64,000 nucleotides of DNA from Legionella sp. PC1000 (GTDB taxonomy: Bacteria; Pseudomonadota; Gammaproteobacteria; Legionellales; Legionellaceae). Each line of letters starts with the position of its first letter. The stretch's first letter is position 1. The position numbers and the translations under genes were made by a program. Positions 17,678 to 26,149 of the stretch are shown one piece after another. Under the pieces are notes generated by a model. It saw only the letters and a program-made list of their open reading frames with translations. It was not told the DNA's origin and did no database searches. The stretch spans positions 900,001-964,000 of the forward strand of contig NZ_CP059400.1 in NCBI RefSeq assembly GCF_014109805.1, in the 5' to 3' direction.

Positions 17678-18893
17678 AATCTAATACCCTCCCTTGGTGT
17701 TCTTTATCAATGGCTATTGTTTGGCTGAAATGTAAACTGAGTTGATTAGGGACAAACCCTGTATGGCCGCGGATACTTGCAGGAACAAAGACCATATCGA
17801 AGCTGCCCTGGATTCTTTTCTCAAGCCAGTCAGTAATCTTTTGGCTGCCTTCGTTGATTGCGCCCCCAGCAGCAAAGTGCGCTAAGTCGCCTGTCGGTGT
17901 GGCAATGGCAGAACCTCCCTCGGCCTGATAACTCATTTGCCATTTAGATAGGGCATTTCCTGCACCTTGAATACCGCCAGCTGCCATGAAGGCTGTTAAT
18001 ACTCTGGGGGCATTGGTGATGTACTGTCCTTTGATACAAGGATTACCGAATTGCGTGGTCAGGTAACCAATGCTGTCGTTATTCACCAGCTCTGCGGAGC
18101 TTTTCATTTGTTCTTGGCCGACATTCACAAAATGTCCATCCTCAAAGACAAATAGGGCTGAGGTGACATAGGCGCGAACACAGCTGATGTTATCGAGAAA
18201 GGAACCAACGCCAATCGAATAACCGCTGATTTTCATACCAGTGATTTCTTCGGGTAGTTGCATCCCATTGGCTGTCATTAAATCCCCTCGACTGACCATT
18301 GCTGTGAAGGGAAATAAAGGCTGCATGAGTTTGCCCTCAACAGGAACTTCGCCGATTAAAGCTGATAAGAGCGTGATTTTGCTGAAATCGCTGCCAGCTG
18401 GAATAGTATAAAAAGGCGTTTTAGTGGGTGCTTCTTCCTTAGTTGATGTGTCATGTTCAGGGAAAATTTTGCCTTCTTTCGGTGCTTTATCCAGCAAGGT
18501 ATCCAGATCTTTAATTTGACCGGATACAGGCGCTTGATTGCCTTCCATGGGGTAGGATTGCGTTTGATGTTCAGTGAGTGACGCAAATTTTTCCTTTAAT
18601 GCATTCAGTTCATCTTGCAGTGCAAAACTTGTTTCTTGTTTGGGTTGTTTTAATTGTTTTTGCAGCGATTTATTCTCTTTGTGCATTTGATCTAATTTCT
18701 TTTCTGTTTCTAATAATCGTGCGGAAACATCACGAATATTGTCATTGAATTGGCTTGCTATAGCTTCGCCAAAATTATTAGGATTGGGCGTGTTGTTGTT
18801 AACCGGTGCGCTATGACGGCTATTAATAAGAATCATAATGACCGCAAAAAACACCGAGCCTGCCAGAATTTTAATGCCATTGTTTTTATTCAT
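17634..18893 (-). CDS. ICE protein PFL_4705 family (TraB/VirB10-like)
   Basis: A 419-aa envelope-spanning protein: one N-terminal membrane segment (about residues 8-24), a coiled-coil stretch (about 50-90, SARLLETEKKLDQMHKENK), then a C-terminal TraB/VirB10-like beta-domain with phrases such as AMVSRGDLMTANGMQLP and IQGSFDMVFVPA. These proteins form the scaffold between inner and outer membrane complexes. GAGGT precedes the start, and the gene overlaps the upstream gene by 4 nt. Confidence 0.87.
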   Translation of the reverse strand: MNKNNGIKILAGSVFFAVIMILINSRHSAPVNNNTPNPNNFGEAIASQFNDNIRDVSARLLETEKKLDQMHKENKSLQKQLKQPKQETSFALQDELNALKEKFASLTEHQTQSYPMEGNQAPVSGQIKDLDTLLDKAPKEGKIFPEHDTSTKEEAPTKTPFYTIPAGSDFSKITLLSALIGEVPVEGKLMQPLFPFTAMVSRGDLMTANGMQLPEEITGMKISGYSIGVGSFLDNISCVRAYVTSALFVFEDGHFVNVGQEQMKSSAELVNNDSIGYLTTQFGNPCIKGQYITNAPRVLTAFMAAGGIQGAGNALSKWQMSYQAEGGSAIATPTGDLAHFAAGGAINEGSQKITDWLEKRIQGSFDMVFVPASIRGHTGFVPNQLSLHFSQTIAIDKEHQGRVLDYGYHQQKNFDNALR

Positions 18894-19666
18894 CGGCTGT
18901 ACCTCGCATGTTGGATGAGTGCTGTTGCAAAAGGTTGATCAGAGATTAAAAAGACAGTAGTGCTTTCGTGTTGATTGCGTGGTGGCAGTTCGCTTTTTGG
19001 GTAAAAACTGGCGGTTTGCCAATGCCCCATCAGCTTGGTGAATTGCAGCTTTACAGGTTGATTCAGCAAATTTTTTAAATCGACTGCGGTGACGTAAAGA
19101 TTGCCGCCACGCCATGAAGCCAGAGGATGAGCTTCAATGCTTGCACCATAAAACAAAGGGATGGTTTTATTGGTTTGCATAGGTGAGCGGTAAATTCCCT
19201 CTGGAATTTCTCTGACCCGTTCAGGCGAATACAAGGCTTGAATGGCAAAACGGGTTAATTGAATAGCGTTGTATTCATATTGACTGGCTCCTGCATTAAG
19301 GTTGATTTTGGGATCATCTATCAGAATCTCAATCGGCGTGGTGTTGATTGCTTTCTCATTGGCATTAAGATTAAGAATAACCACTTCGCCTTCAGGCAAT
19401 AACTGGACAATCAAGCGAGAATCTTTGAATGATTCTTTGGCTTTAAGATACAAGCTACCTTTGACTTTCAGAATATCGAGGCTGGCACTGAGTTGTTGAT
19501 CAATCACCTTAATGGCTTGGGGAAACTGGACTAACCGCTCTTTATTGATCGGTAATTCAATTGTTAAAGGAACTTTTTCCCAAACCAGGTGTTCACTTTG
19601 CAGGGCATGGCTTAGGTGCATCACAGCAAAGCACAGAGCGAATAAGCTAATTTTAATGAGTTTCAT
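18890..19666 (-). CDS. ICE protein PFL_4704 family (TraK/VirB9-like)
   Basis: A 258-aa exported protein. I chose ATG 19666 because it has GGAGGA 6 nt upstream and a signal peptide (MKLIKISLFALCFAVMHLS, cleavage near HALQ); longer frames run into the previous gene. The mature protein is beta-rich, and the TIGR03749 family (TraK/VirB9-like) is expected in the outer-membrane core. It overlaps the preceding gene by 14 nt and the following one by 4 nt. Confidence 0.85.
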   Translation of the reverse strand: MKLIKISLFALCFAVMHLSHALQSEHLVWEKVPLTIELPINKERLVQFPQAIKVIDQQLSASLDILKVKGSLYLKAKESFKDSRLIVQLLPEGEVVILNLNANEKAINTTPIEILIDDPKINLNAGASQYEYNAIQLTRFAIQALYSPERVREIPEGIYRSPMQTNKTIPLFYGASIEAHPLASWRGGNLYVTAVDLKNLLNQPVKLQFTKLMGHWQTASFYPKSELPPRNQHESTTVFLISDQPFATALIQHARYSR

Positions 19667-20309
19667 GGTGTTCCTCCGTGTCGACCAGTAAATCTTGTAA
19701 ACGTTCTTCAGGACGGGTATAGCCATCCAGAGCTAATTGAAAAGGGTTGTGAAGACGCGACAGGTTGAGCTTGACCACACGAAGATGATAAGCCACTACT
19801 TTGTCAGCAATGACCATGGCAGAGTTGTCTTTGAGCCTTTGCGTAATGCGTAGTATCAGCTTGACTTCCCAGGTATCGGGACCAATTTTTTTAATGTCTT
19901 GCGGTTCCATAAAGCGATAGAGACTTGCTACTTGAGTGCGGTCAAAGAGTTGAGCGTTTTTATAAGCTGCCAGGGTTTCACGAAGTAACTGCTCATGCCG
20001 TGATGTGAAGTAATAATGAAAGGCTTTAATGTTTTGGTTGAATTCTTCTTTGCCTTTATTAGACCAGCTGTAGAGTGTCGGCATTAAGGAAGTCACATAT
20101 CCTTGCACGTATTCATTCGGTATTTCGCTTGCCTTCATTAAACCGCCATTAGCAGCCATATTAGGACTAAGCCAGAATTCATAGCGTTTGGGCATGGTCA
20201 TCAGGTTAATAATTAATGCTAAGATGATGATTGATAACACACCGATAAAAGTCAGTAATAAACGATTGTGATGTTGTAGGCTGTCGATTTTTTTCCAGTA
20301 GTTAAACAT
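19653..20309 (-). CDS. ICE protein PFL_4703 family (TraE/VirB8-like)
   Basis: A 218-aa inner-membrane protein with one N-terminal helix (about residues 15-38) followed by a periplasmic domain; DTWEVKLILRITQRLK and MVIADKVVAYHLRVVKL form the beta-sheet of the TraE/VirB8 fold as found in TIGR03746. ATG 20309 is preferred over a TTG 12 nt earlier because GGAG lies 6 nt before it. It overlaps its neighbours by 8 and 14 nt. Confidence 0.86.
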   Translation of the reverse strand: MFNYWKKIDSLQHHNRLLLTFIGVLSIIILALIINLMTMPKRYEFWLSPNMAANGGLMKASEIPNEYVQGYVTSLMPTLYSWSNKGKEEFNQNIKAFHYYFTSRHEQLLRETLAAYKNAQLFDRTQVASLYRFMEPQDIKKIGPDTWEVKLILRITQRLKDNSAMVIADKVVAYHLRVVKLNLSRLHNPFQLALDGYTRPEERLQDLLVDTEEHHETH

Positions 20310-20664
20310 GCGGCTCTCCAACAGATTTATTCTTTTGCCAAGTTCCCTGGTAATGAATCCAAGGTGAATGTTTGAGCCTTAATCGCACCATCCACTGAAT
20401 CGTTTTCTTCATCACATAACCATAGGGCTTACCTGCTTTGATGCGGGAAACTCCTTTAGGCCACACAGTAATAGACAGAATGAATCCAATCACAAAACCG
20501 ATGCAGCCAGAGGCCAGCGGAAACTCAACCATTGCTCCTAAGAGAACGAAGAACAGGGTAGTTGCTGGGGTTGTGGTGATAACAATCCAAAATAATTCAC
20601 GAAGACTTAAACCTTTCCAGGCTGGGAAGTCGTGTGACAGATGGCGCGAAGAAGGCTGACTCAT
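20302..20664 (-). CDS. ICE small membrane protein (TIGR03750 / TraL-like)
   Basis: A 120-aa protein with two adjacent membrane helices (about residues 28-48 and 52-70) and a basic cytosolic tail (RMRLRLKHSPW region). This is the layout of TIGR03750/TraL proteins of the inner-membrane complex. GGAGG precedes the ATG closely. It lies between the pilin-like gene (10 nt upstream) and the VirB8-like gene (8-nt overlap). Confidence 0.82.
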   Translation of the reverse strand: MSQPSSRHLSHDFPAWKGLSLRELFWIVITTTPATTLFFVLLGAMVEFPLASGCIGFVIGFILSITVWPKGVSRIKAGKPYGYVMKKTIQWMVRLRLKHSPWIHYQGTWQKNKSVGEPHV

Positions 20665-20674
20665 ATTTCACCTC

Positions 20675-21040
20675 CTATATTTTGAACTTGGTAATCATGG
20701 TGTAACCCACATAACCAGAAGCAATGCTAATGGCTAAATAGGTGATGCCCATTACGGCAAAAGTACCGAAGGCCACCATGGATCCTTCGTTCTTTTTAGA
20801 CTCTTCAATACCGTGTTGTACCGTGGTAATGAATTTAATAAAGGTCACAACAGCGGTAATGAAGAGCAATAAACCCAGACCTTGTTTGACGTAATTCCCT
20901 GTCACGGTCATCATGCTTTTAGAGCCGTCCCCGATGTTGTCCGCGTCGGAAATTTTAGGGAACCAGTTATCTGCCAATAGCACAGGGGCATATAAGATAT
21001 TTACTACTCCAAGGCAGATTGAGCGAAGCATTGTTTTCAT
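20675..21040 (-). CDS. ICE pilin-like membrane protein, PFL_4702 family
   Basis: A 121-aa protein with a signal sequence (cleavage near LLADN) and two hydrophobic helices (about residues 54-72 and 92-112) separated by a short basic loop (HGIEESKKNEG). This signal-helix-loop-helix layout is that of TraA/VirB2-like pilins, and TIGR03745 proteins hold this place in ICE clusters. GGAG lies 6 nt before the ATG. Confidence 0.83.
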   Translation of the reverse strand: MKTMLRSICLGVVNILYAPVLLADNWFPKISDADNIGDGSKSMMTVTGNYVKQGLGLLLFITAVVTFIKFITTVQHGIEESKKNEGSMVAFGTFAVMGITYLAISIASGYVGYTMITKFKI

Positions 21041-21303
21041 GTTGTCTCCTTAACAAATAAAACTAAAATGAAGATCATCAGACCAATCACTAATCTGATG
21101 AGCCGAGAACCCAGACGCAGTAAGTATCCATGTTGTTGTTTTTCCTCTGCGTCCATCATGTGGTTGACAGACCACATCACCGCTAATATCACCAGGGCTA
21201 TGGCAATAAAGCGGATACTGCCGGAAAAGACTTGTGCCGATATGTTATTGCTTGCTTGTTTAAAGGTGGTAGCAAACATTCTGGCTATTTCGTCTTTACT
21301 CAT
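21037..21303 (-). CDS. ICE small membrane protein, PFL_4701 family
   Basis: An 88-aa protein with two membrane helices (about residues 28-46 and 68-84) around a charged loop (MMDAEEKQQHGYL). Size, topology and position before the pilin-like gene fit TIGR03758. It overlaps both neighbours (1 nt and 4 nt), so it is translated in chain with them. Confidence 0.8.
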   Translation of the reverse strand: MSKDEIARMFATTFKQASNNISAQVFSGSIRFIAIALVILAVMWSVNHMMDAEEKQQHGYLLRLGSRLIRLVIGLMIFILVLFVKETT

Positions 21304-21629
21304 TAGGGTTTCCTCACAAAGTCCATTTCCAAGGCCTTGATCTTGCGTGGTGCAATGATTGGTTGATTGATGTAATCAATCAGGCCATTGCGAATATTCA
21401 GTAAATCTTCTCTTAAACCTGCATGATATTGGCCTTGGACATCTTCAAATCCTTCAATTTGTAATTGGATACGGGTATTGGGGGTTATCTGTGTTTGTGC
21501 TTCATCAAGCAGGGGCATGATGGCGTTAATCTGGTTAATGATGCGCACCAGCGTTTCATTTAAATCAGGGTTATTCGCCCAGCTGTGTAGGCTTATCATC
21601 ATTAAGGTCAAACAAAGCAATCGTTTCAT
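21303..21629 (-). CDS. ICE RAQPRD-family protein
   Basis: A 108-aa exported protein with a signal peptide (MKRLLCLTLMMISLHSWA) and a mature helical part (LNETLVRIINQINAIMPLL then IQGFEDVQGQYHAGLREDL) ending in a proline-containing tail. This matches the RAQPRD family (TIGR01690), which is always found beside the pilin-like genes of G-type ICEs. Function within pilus assembly is not known. Confidence 0.78.
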   Translation of the reverse strand: MKRLLCLTLMMISLHSWANNPDLNETLVRIINQINAIMPLLDEAQTQITPNTRIQLQIEGFEDVQGQYHAGLREDLLNIRNGLIDYINQPIIAPRKIKALEMDFVRKP

Positions 21630-21638
21630 GGTTTCTCC

Positions 21639-22271
21639 CTATAAATACTTTTTAAAGCGACTGGCCGTCATGGCCACCATTAATCCCATCAATAAACTGA
21701 TAGGAACAAAGACATAAGCAGGGGTGATGCTGACAGGCAGGGCAAGCCAGAGCATGAGTAAAATCACAAGTCCCTTTTTTAAATAGTGGTTAAGTCTGTG
21801 GAATAAATAAGAGGATTCACGGCCTAAGCAAGCGGTGCGTATTGCTCTTTGGTTAAGACCATCAACTAGACCTGCAACCATAGTCAGGGCAAATAAAGGC
21901 ATGGCAGCGAATAAAATAATAAGTTTGATTAATAGACATTGACTGCTTAATAAAACCAGCTGGAAAAACTGTTGTGATTTTTCGAGTAAGTCTGCTGCAA
22001 ATTCATTAATCGCTAATTTGTTTAAATAGGGAATAGTCAGCGTCCAGCTAGGTTTGGCATCTAAGGGTAGGGCTGCCAATAGTGAACCTTGATAAACAGG
22101 GGTGATGGCTTCTCGTTGAGTATTTACAAGGACATTGACCTTATCAAAGGCAAATGGATAGCCATGAAGCATCCATTGACTTACAGCCCAGATAATCAAC
22201 GCTAACCAACCCAAGAAAAGAACTAAAGTCAGCTGCATAGTCATTTGTCTGGAATATTGTTTTACTGCCAT
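21639..22271 (-). CDS. ICE membrane protein (TIGR03747 / DUF4400)
   Basis: A 210-aa polytopic protein with hydrophobic segments at about residues 12-32, 98-130, 160-178 and 182-200. The centre carries AMVAGLVDGLNQRAIRTACLGRESSYLFH, in which the LVDGL...R segment is the conserved core of the TIGR03747/DUF4400 proteins (quoted here in part only). It overlaps the gene before it by 10 nt. The role in the inner-membrane part of the machine is unknown. Confidence 0.8.
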   Translation of the reverse strand: MAVKQYSRQMTMQLTLVLFLGWLALIIWAVSQWMLHGYPFAFDKVNVLVNTQREAITPVYQGSLLAALPLDAKPSWTLTIPYLNKLAINEFAADLLEKSQQFFQLVLLSSQCLLIKLIILFAAMPLFALTMVAGLVDGLNQRAIRTACLGRESSYLFHRLNHYLKKGLVILLMLWLALPVSITPAYVFVPISLLMGLMVAMTASRFKKYL

Positions 22272-22693
22272 ACAGCCCCCTCAGCAATGATTAAGGGGTA
22301 ATGTTGTTCACGGATGTAATTCAGCAATGGATCAACATTGACGGGTAATAGTGGCAATTTAAACTTTTCTTGCAGAGCTACAATGGTTTCAAAGTCATTC
22401 ACATTGGTGATGAACCCAGTGGCTTGCATGGATTTTAATTGCTCTTGATGTTGTTCTAACCATTTGATGGATTCTCTATCCGCGCCTATGACAAATAGAG
22501 CCATGTTTAACAGATTGGTATCCAATTTTTTGCGGCTTACTTTGCCAACAGTGGCTTTGCTCTTTGCTGGTACGCCAATAGGGCTAGACAGATTAAGTCT
22601 TAATGACGCATCACTTTGTGACAGCGTTAAAGGAATCACATTCATGCTATGAACATTTAAAGCGACCAACAGCAAGAGCAAAATCCTAATCAT
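22262..22693 (-). CDS. ICE protein PFL_4695 family
   Basis: A 143-aa exported protein with a signal peptide (MIRILLLLLVALNVHS). The C-terminal domain has VIGADRESIKWLEQH, ATGFITNVNDFET, and LRI-like EQHYPLIIAEG, which is the thioredoxin-like TIGR03765 pattern. Family members are periplasmic. It overlaps the preceding gene by 1 nt and the following one by 10 nt, inside the regulator-proximal part of the cluster. Confidence 0.82.
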   Translation of the reverse strand: MIRILLLLLVALNVHSMNVIPLTLSQSDASLRLNLSSPIGVPAKSKATVGKVSRKKLDTNLLNMALFVIGADRESIKWLEQHQEQLKSMQATGFITNVNDFETIVALQEKFKLPLLPVNVDPLLNYIREQHYPLIIAEGAVWQ

Positions 22694-23514
22694 TAAAATC
22701 TCCCTAAATCGACGACTTGCGAAGTTTTGCCTTTTGCCAGTAAGAGCAAGGGTGTTTGTTTCTTGTCGAGTTTTAAGCCCTCATACTGTTGGCTACCTGG
22801 GTTCAAGGTGATTTGTTGACTGGTCACCAAATGGATAGGGATTTGATGTCTGTTAGCCCAAAGTTGGATAGCGCTATTGTCCATATCCAGAAAGAGAAGA
22901 TTGAGCTTGGTGTTTGGTGTACGGCTAATAGCATCGACCAGTTGCAGTACAATGGTGGTTACAGCGTCATCGGCTCTTATAAAGAAATAGAGCGTTTCAC
23001 TTTCTTTTAATTGAATGGGTTGATGTGCATAGGGAGAGTAAGGAGATGGATCAAAATCACCGACTACAGGCACATCTTTAAACAGTTGGTTATAGGCTTT
23101 GTAAAAGGCATTATTCCAGGCTATGTTTTGCGCGACCTTTTGGGCTTCTTGAAGGGCAGCAAGTTCGGCGAAATGAGCTCGTTCAGCGTCATTCTTGGCA
23201 TTTAGTCCAAGAATATCAACGGGTGTCATACGTAGGTCTTTGTAGTAAATACCACTTCTGCTTTGTATTAATTGCAGATAGCGTTTTTCTTCTGCCTCAC
23301 TTAATCCCCATGCTTTGGCTTCCTGTTTTTGTAAGTCGTTAAGTTGAAAATCTTTGTCTTCAATAACTTCATCATGAAATTCGGCCAGACCTGCTTTCGT
23401 CAACGCATTATCAGCACTGAGCATAGGTGGTGTGGCAATACCTGGGATATACAAACCGGCAATTGCCTGTTGACCCAGGAGTAACCCGATTGCCAGTGTG
23501 GACAGCTTAAGCAT
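22693..23514 (-). CDS. ICE protein PFL_4693 family
   Basis: A 273-aa exported protein with a signal peptide (MLKLSTLAIGLLLGQQAIAG). It contains AKAWGLSEAEEKRYLQL and DILGLNAKNDAERAHFAEL, the conserved core of TIGR03759, followed by a C-terminal half with a thioredoxin-like layout (LNLLFLDMDNSAIQLWANR). It lies next to the PFL_4695 gene as in other G-type ICEs. The function is unknown, possibly redox or chaperone work in the periplasm. Confidence 0.83.
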   Translation of the reverse strand: MLKLSTLAIGLLLGQQAIAGLYIPGIATPPMLSADNALTKAGLAEFHDEVIEDKDFQLNDLQKQEAKAWGLSEAEEKRYLQLIQSRSGIYYKDLRMTPVDILGLNAKNDAERAHFAELAALQEAQKVAQNIAWNNAFYKAYNQLFKDVPVVGDFDPSPYSPYAHQPIQLKESETLYFFIRADDAVTTIVLQLVDAISRTPNTKLNLLFLDMDNSAIQLWANRHQIPIHLVTSQQITLNPGSQQYEGLKLDKKQTPLLLLAKGKTSQVVDLGRF

Positions 23515-24091
23515 GGCTCACCTCTTGTTGACTTAGATGAACCAGCAGATGCGCATTGTCAGCATTTTCAAATTCTATGGTTTGCTTCGCAAAGTCGATC
23601 TCAAAGACAGTCCATCCTGCCAAGGAATCGCCTTTTTCCAACGCTTGGGTTTTGTAGTGGTAGGAAACAGAGGCAACAGAAACTTCTTGGATACTGTCTA
23701 TGCTTAATACTTTAAACGGTAGTTGATTTGCAGGAAGCATTTTGACAGGTTGCTTTTTCTCATCCAGATGGCGTAATAAATCAGTAATGCCTTCAAGCTG
23801 TTTCTTAATTGCGATTTGTTCAGTTGTAAACATTTCACCTAATTGGTGTTCATCTTTATTTTGTATTTGTTGAATGAACGCTCCCAATTGTTTTATGTTT
23901 TTGGTAATAGGCGATAAATCCGGTTGTTCAACAGGTTGATTGAGTTGTTTTTGTATAGTGGTTAATCGCTCATCCAGCGTATTAAATTTATTGTTCTCAA
24001 TAGAGGGTTGGCTTTTTAAACAAATGAATACGACCAACAATCCGTTTAACAAAAGAAGACTAAGCCATTTGGCATCAAAATACTTTTTCAT
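23507..24091 (-). CDS. ICE membrane-anchored periplasmic protein, unrecognised family
   Basis: A 194-aa protein with one N-terminal membrane helix (about residues 9-25), a coiled-coil stalk rich in Gln/Glu/Lys (about 38-115) and a small C-terminal beta-domain (VLSIDSIQEVSVASV, GDSLAGWTVFEIDFAKQ). The layout recalls PilP/TraP-type pilus-linker proteins, but I cannot name the family. GGAG precedes its ATG. It lies between the PilL-like and PFL_4693 genes with overlaps of 4 and 8 nt, so it belongs to the transfer machine. Confidence 0.72.
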   Translation of the reverse strand: MKKYFDAKWLSLLLLNGLLVVFICLKSQPSIENNKFNTLDERLTTIQKQLNQPVEQPDLSPITKNIKQLGAFIQQIQNKDEHQLGEMFTTEQIAIKKQLEGITDLLRHLDEKKQPVKMLPANQLPFKVLSIDSIQEVSVASVSYHYKTQALEKGDSLAGWTVFEIDFAKQTIEFENADNAHLLVHLSQQEVSHA

Positions 24092-24501
24092 CCTGCTCTC
24101 CTTGCTATCAGACTAAAATTGATTTCTCTTAACAGGTCATCCTGCTTGAGATTGAATAGATGCTGACCGACCAATACCGTCAATCCATCGGTAATCGTTA
24201 AAGGTCCTAAATTTCTACTAACCTGTGGTAGTGGTTGTTGAAATACTTGTTGTAGGCTTTCGCTTTGTTTTTCTTTTGGAGCAAGGTGATACCCTGAATA
24301 ACGAAGCCAGTAATTCACTGCTTCTCCTATAGTTTGTATGGATGCAGGAAAATGAATCTGTTGAACAGTTTTCAATGGATTTATCTGAGCTGCCAAAGGT
24401 TGATTGTTGAGCGTGGCATAGCGACCGACTTGGGTTATATTAGCTGCCTGAGCATTTAGGCTACATAAAACAAAACTACAAAGCAGAAATTTTCTAAGCA
24501 T
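24088..24501 (-). CDS. pilL: ICE PilL-like protein (TIGR03748)
   Basis: A 137-aa exported protein with a signal peptide (MLRKFLLCSFVLCSLNAQA). The mature part shows the TIGR03748 PilL features: an N-terminal R-Y-x-T segment, IGEAVNYWLRYSGYHLA, and LTITDGLTVLVG, i.e. the secretin/PilL N-domain-like fold. It is the first structural gene after the regulators and overlaps lvrC by 8 nt; AGGAGG precedes the ATG. Confidence 0.82.
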   Translation of the reverse strand: MLRKFLLCSFVLCSLNAQAANITQVGRYATLNNQPLAAQINPLKTVQQIHFPASIQTIGEAVNYWLRYSGYHLAPKEKQSESLQQVFQQPLPQVSRNLGPLTITDGLTVLVGQHLFNLKQDDLLREINFSLIARRAG

Positions 24502-24721
24502 GATTGCCTCCTGATTCTGTGGATTTATCCCTTAATTTTTGAGCCAGGGCATGTTGTTCCATTGCTTTTTGGATAAAGACCTCTTTACGTTCAACATCAA
24601 TATGTTTGGGAGCATCTATACCTAATTTGATTAGTCCTTCCTTTTCAGAGATAAGAAGTACTTTGATTCTGCCTTTATCAATGTAAATTGCTTCGCCCAT
24701 ACGACGGATTAGAATTAGCAT
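24494..24721 (-). CDS. lvrC: CsrA-family translational regulator LvrC
   Basis: A 75-aa CsrA paralogue: it begins MLILIRRMGEAIYI, has the KLGIDAPKHIDVERKE core including the RNA-binding Arg of CsrA, and carries a C-terminal extension beyond the usual 61-65 aa. CsrA proteins bind GGA loops near ribosome sites and change translation. It overlaps pilL (8 nt) and lvrB (7 nt), so regulator and machine are on one transcript. In Legionella, ICE-borne CsrA paralogues have been linked to the switch between integrated and excised forms. AAGGAG lies 8 nt upstream of the ATG. Confidence 0.92.
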   Translation of the reverse strand: MLILIRRMGEAIYIDKGRIKVLLISEKEGLIKLGIDAPKHIDVERKEVFIQKAMEQHALAQKLRDKSTESGGNHA

Positions 24722-25113
24722 GATGTTTTCTCCTTAGCTTCTTTGAAGAGGTAGTCTTTCATTTGGTCGATATGAAGTTGGACGATTTTGGGATCGGTAG
24801 GGATATGCGGTTCAGTTTTTTGTTTTAACACTTCTTGACGGGCTTGGATGCCTTTTTGGATGTTGGTGCAGTACTCATAAAAAATCGGCAGACAAGGAGG
24901 AACAGCCAGCTTTTTCTTTATTTGTTCTAAAGCAAGTTTCAACACTTGATTGTCAAATTCTTTCAAGCCTTCTGACCATTCACGTTTTGAGATCTCGAGA
25001 AAATTAGTGTTGCTGTAAGTTGAGACCCACAGATAGCCATAAATTGCTGCAAGGCGCATAAACAGTGTATCCATTCTCTTATCGTACTCTGGAGTTGTCG
25101 AATGAGAGGACAT
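24715..25113 (-). CDS. lvrB: LvrB-like ICE regulator-region protein
   Basis: A helical protein of about 132 aa. I chose ATG 25113 (MSSHSTTPEYDKRMDTLF) because AGGAAG lies just upstream; longer frames run deep into lvrA. Phrases such as WVSTYSNTNFLEISKREWSEG (shown in part) and CLPIFYEYC match Legionella lvrB products. It overlaps lvrA by 35 nt and lvrC by 7 nt. The function is not known; it shares features with phage replication P-like proteins but lacks enzyme motifs. Confidence 0.8.
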   Translation of the reverse strand: MSSHSTTPEYDKRMDTLFMRLAAIYGYLWVSTYSNTNFLEISKREWSEGLKEFDNQVLKLALEQIKKKLAVPPCLPIFYEYCTNIQKGIQARQEVLKQKTEPHIPTDPKIVQLHIDQMKDYLFKEAKEKTSC

Positions 25114-25981
25114 TGCTTCCTGACTCTGGGGGTTCATCAAAGTCGAAATCGAAGTTTGCATCTTTGCAGGATTCAGTAAGGATATCTGTTGCTGATTTTT
25201 TTCGAGAACGCGCTTGATTGGCTTCATTTTGCTGCTCCTCTTGGGTTTTTAAGGTAAGTAATTCATCGTTCCAACATTTGCGTGAAAGCCAGGTGGCTGG
25301 GTATTTCCAGTTCGGCAGCCACTCGCCGAAAAACTCCATTTCCTCACGGTTATTAATTTGGGCTTGCAAGCCTGTTAGTATTTGTTCAATCAACTGTTCA
25401 TCTGGTTGCAGATAACCAAACTCACGCCAGGCTTTAGTTCGGTCTTGTTTTAAAGGATAAAGAGACCAAAATTTTTCAAATTGCTGCTGTAAAAAAATAA
25501 AACGATCTTTGGAGTTATGAGGTGTGTCGGGTTTTGTGTTTTGCGCTGTGTTGGGTTTTTGATATTTTTTGTCGTAACTTGATGATTTAATATTATTTTT
25601 ATCGTTCGGGTTTGTGCTGGGTTGAAGTGTCGGGTTTGTGTCGGGTTTATTCTGAACAGACAAATCCGAATTGGCTAATAAGCATTTTAAAATGAGTTGT
25701 TTACCAATAGATTTGATCTCCACTAACCCAGCGCGCTCAAGCGCATAGATGATACGGCGTAATTGCGGACGACTAGGGCTACCTGAATGTTCAAAACCTT
25801 GGTGGGGTTCAACATAGAGGGCTTCAGCAAGCTGTTGATAGCTGATTTTACGCTTAACACCTACCAGAAAGGTATTACGGTCCATATACGGACGAATCCC
25901 CAGCAAATAGGCTGATTGCTGGATATAAGGTAACCCCATCAGAGCTGATAATTCATCGGTATTAACAAACAAAAATCCCAT
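25079..25981 (-). CDS. lvrA: LvrA-like regulator (winged-helix start)
   Basis: A 300-aa protein. Residues about 1-105 look like a winged-helix/replication-initiator-type DNA-binding domain (SYQQLAEALYVEP, RPQLRRIIYALERAGLVEI), then a low-complexity Asn/Lys/Thr linker (about 110-150), then a helical domain with FWSLYPLKQDRTKAWREFG and WLPNWKYPATWLSRK, a pattern found in Legionella LvrA and in phage replication proteins. It is first in the lvrABC operon and divergent from lvrR, with the palindrome at 26056 between them. Confidence 0.82.
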   Translation of the reverse strand: MGFLFVNTDELSALMGLPYIQQSAYLLGIRPYMDRNTFLVGVKRKISYQQLAEALYVEPHQGFEHSGSPSRPQLRRIIYALERAGLVEIKSIGKQLILKCLLANSDLSVQNKPDTNPTLQPSTNPNDKNNIKSSSYDKKYQKPNTAQNTKPDTPHNSKDRFIFLQQQFEKFWSLYPLKQDRTKAWREFGYLQPDEQLIEQILTGLQAQINNREEMEFFGEWLPNWKYPATWLSRKCWNDELLTLKTQEEQQNEANQARSRKKSATDILTESCKDANFDFDFDEPPESGSNVLSFDNSRVR

Positions 25982-26055
25982 TTTTCTATTTCATCCCTTC
26001 AAAAGCACCATCAAAAAACAGCGCTTGCACTATCAAATGATTTCAATTAGTATCA

Positions 26056-26082
26056 ATCAATAACACGAAGTGTGTTGTTGAT
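26056..26082. promoter_or_regulatory. Palindromic operator candidate between lvrA and lvrR
   Basis: Two 11-bp arms (ATCAATAACAC and GTGTTGTTGAT) match as inverted repeats at 10 of 11 positions around a 5-bp spacer. It is the most symmetric sequence in the 168-bp gap between the divergent lvrA and lvrR genes, so it is a natural site for the LvrR repressor. A second, longer-range inverted 8-mer (CTATCAAA at 26030 and TTTGATAG at 26129) flanks it. Binding is inference. Confidence 0.55.
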
Positions 26083-26149
26083 AACCCATTGTAAATAAGC
26101 ACTTTTTAGTGTCAATGGGGTATTTCCGTTTGATAGCAAATGAACCTAA

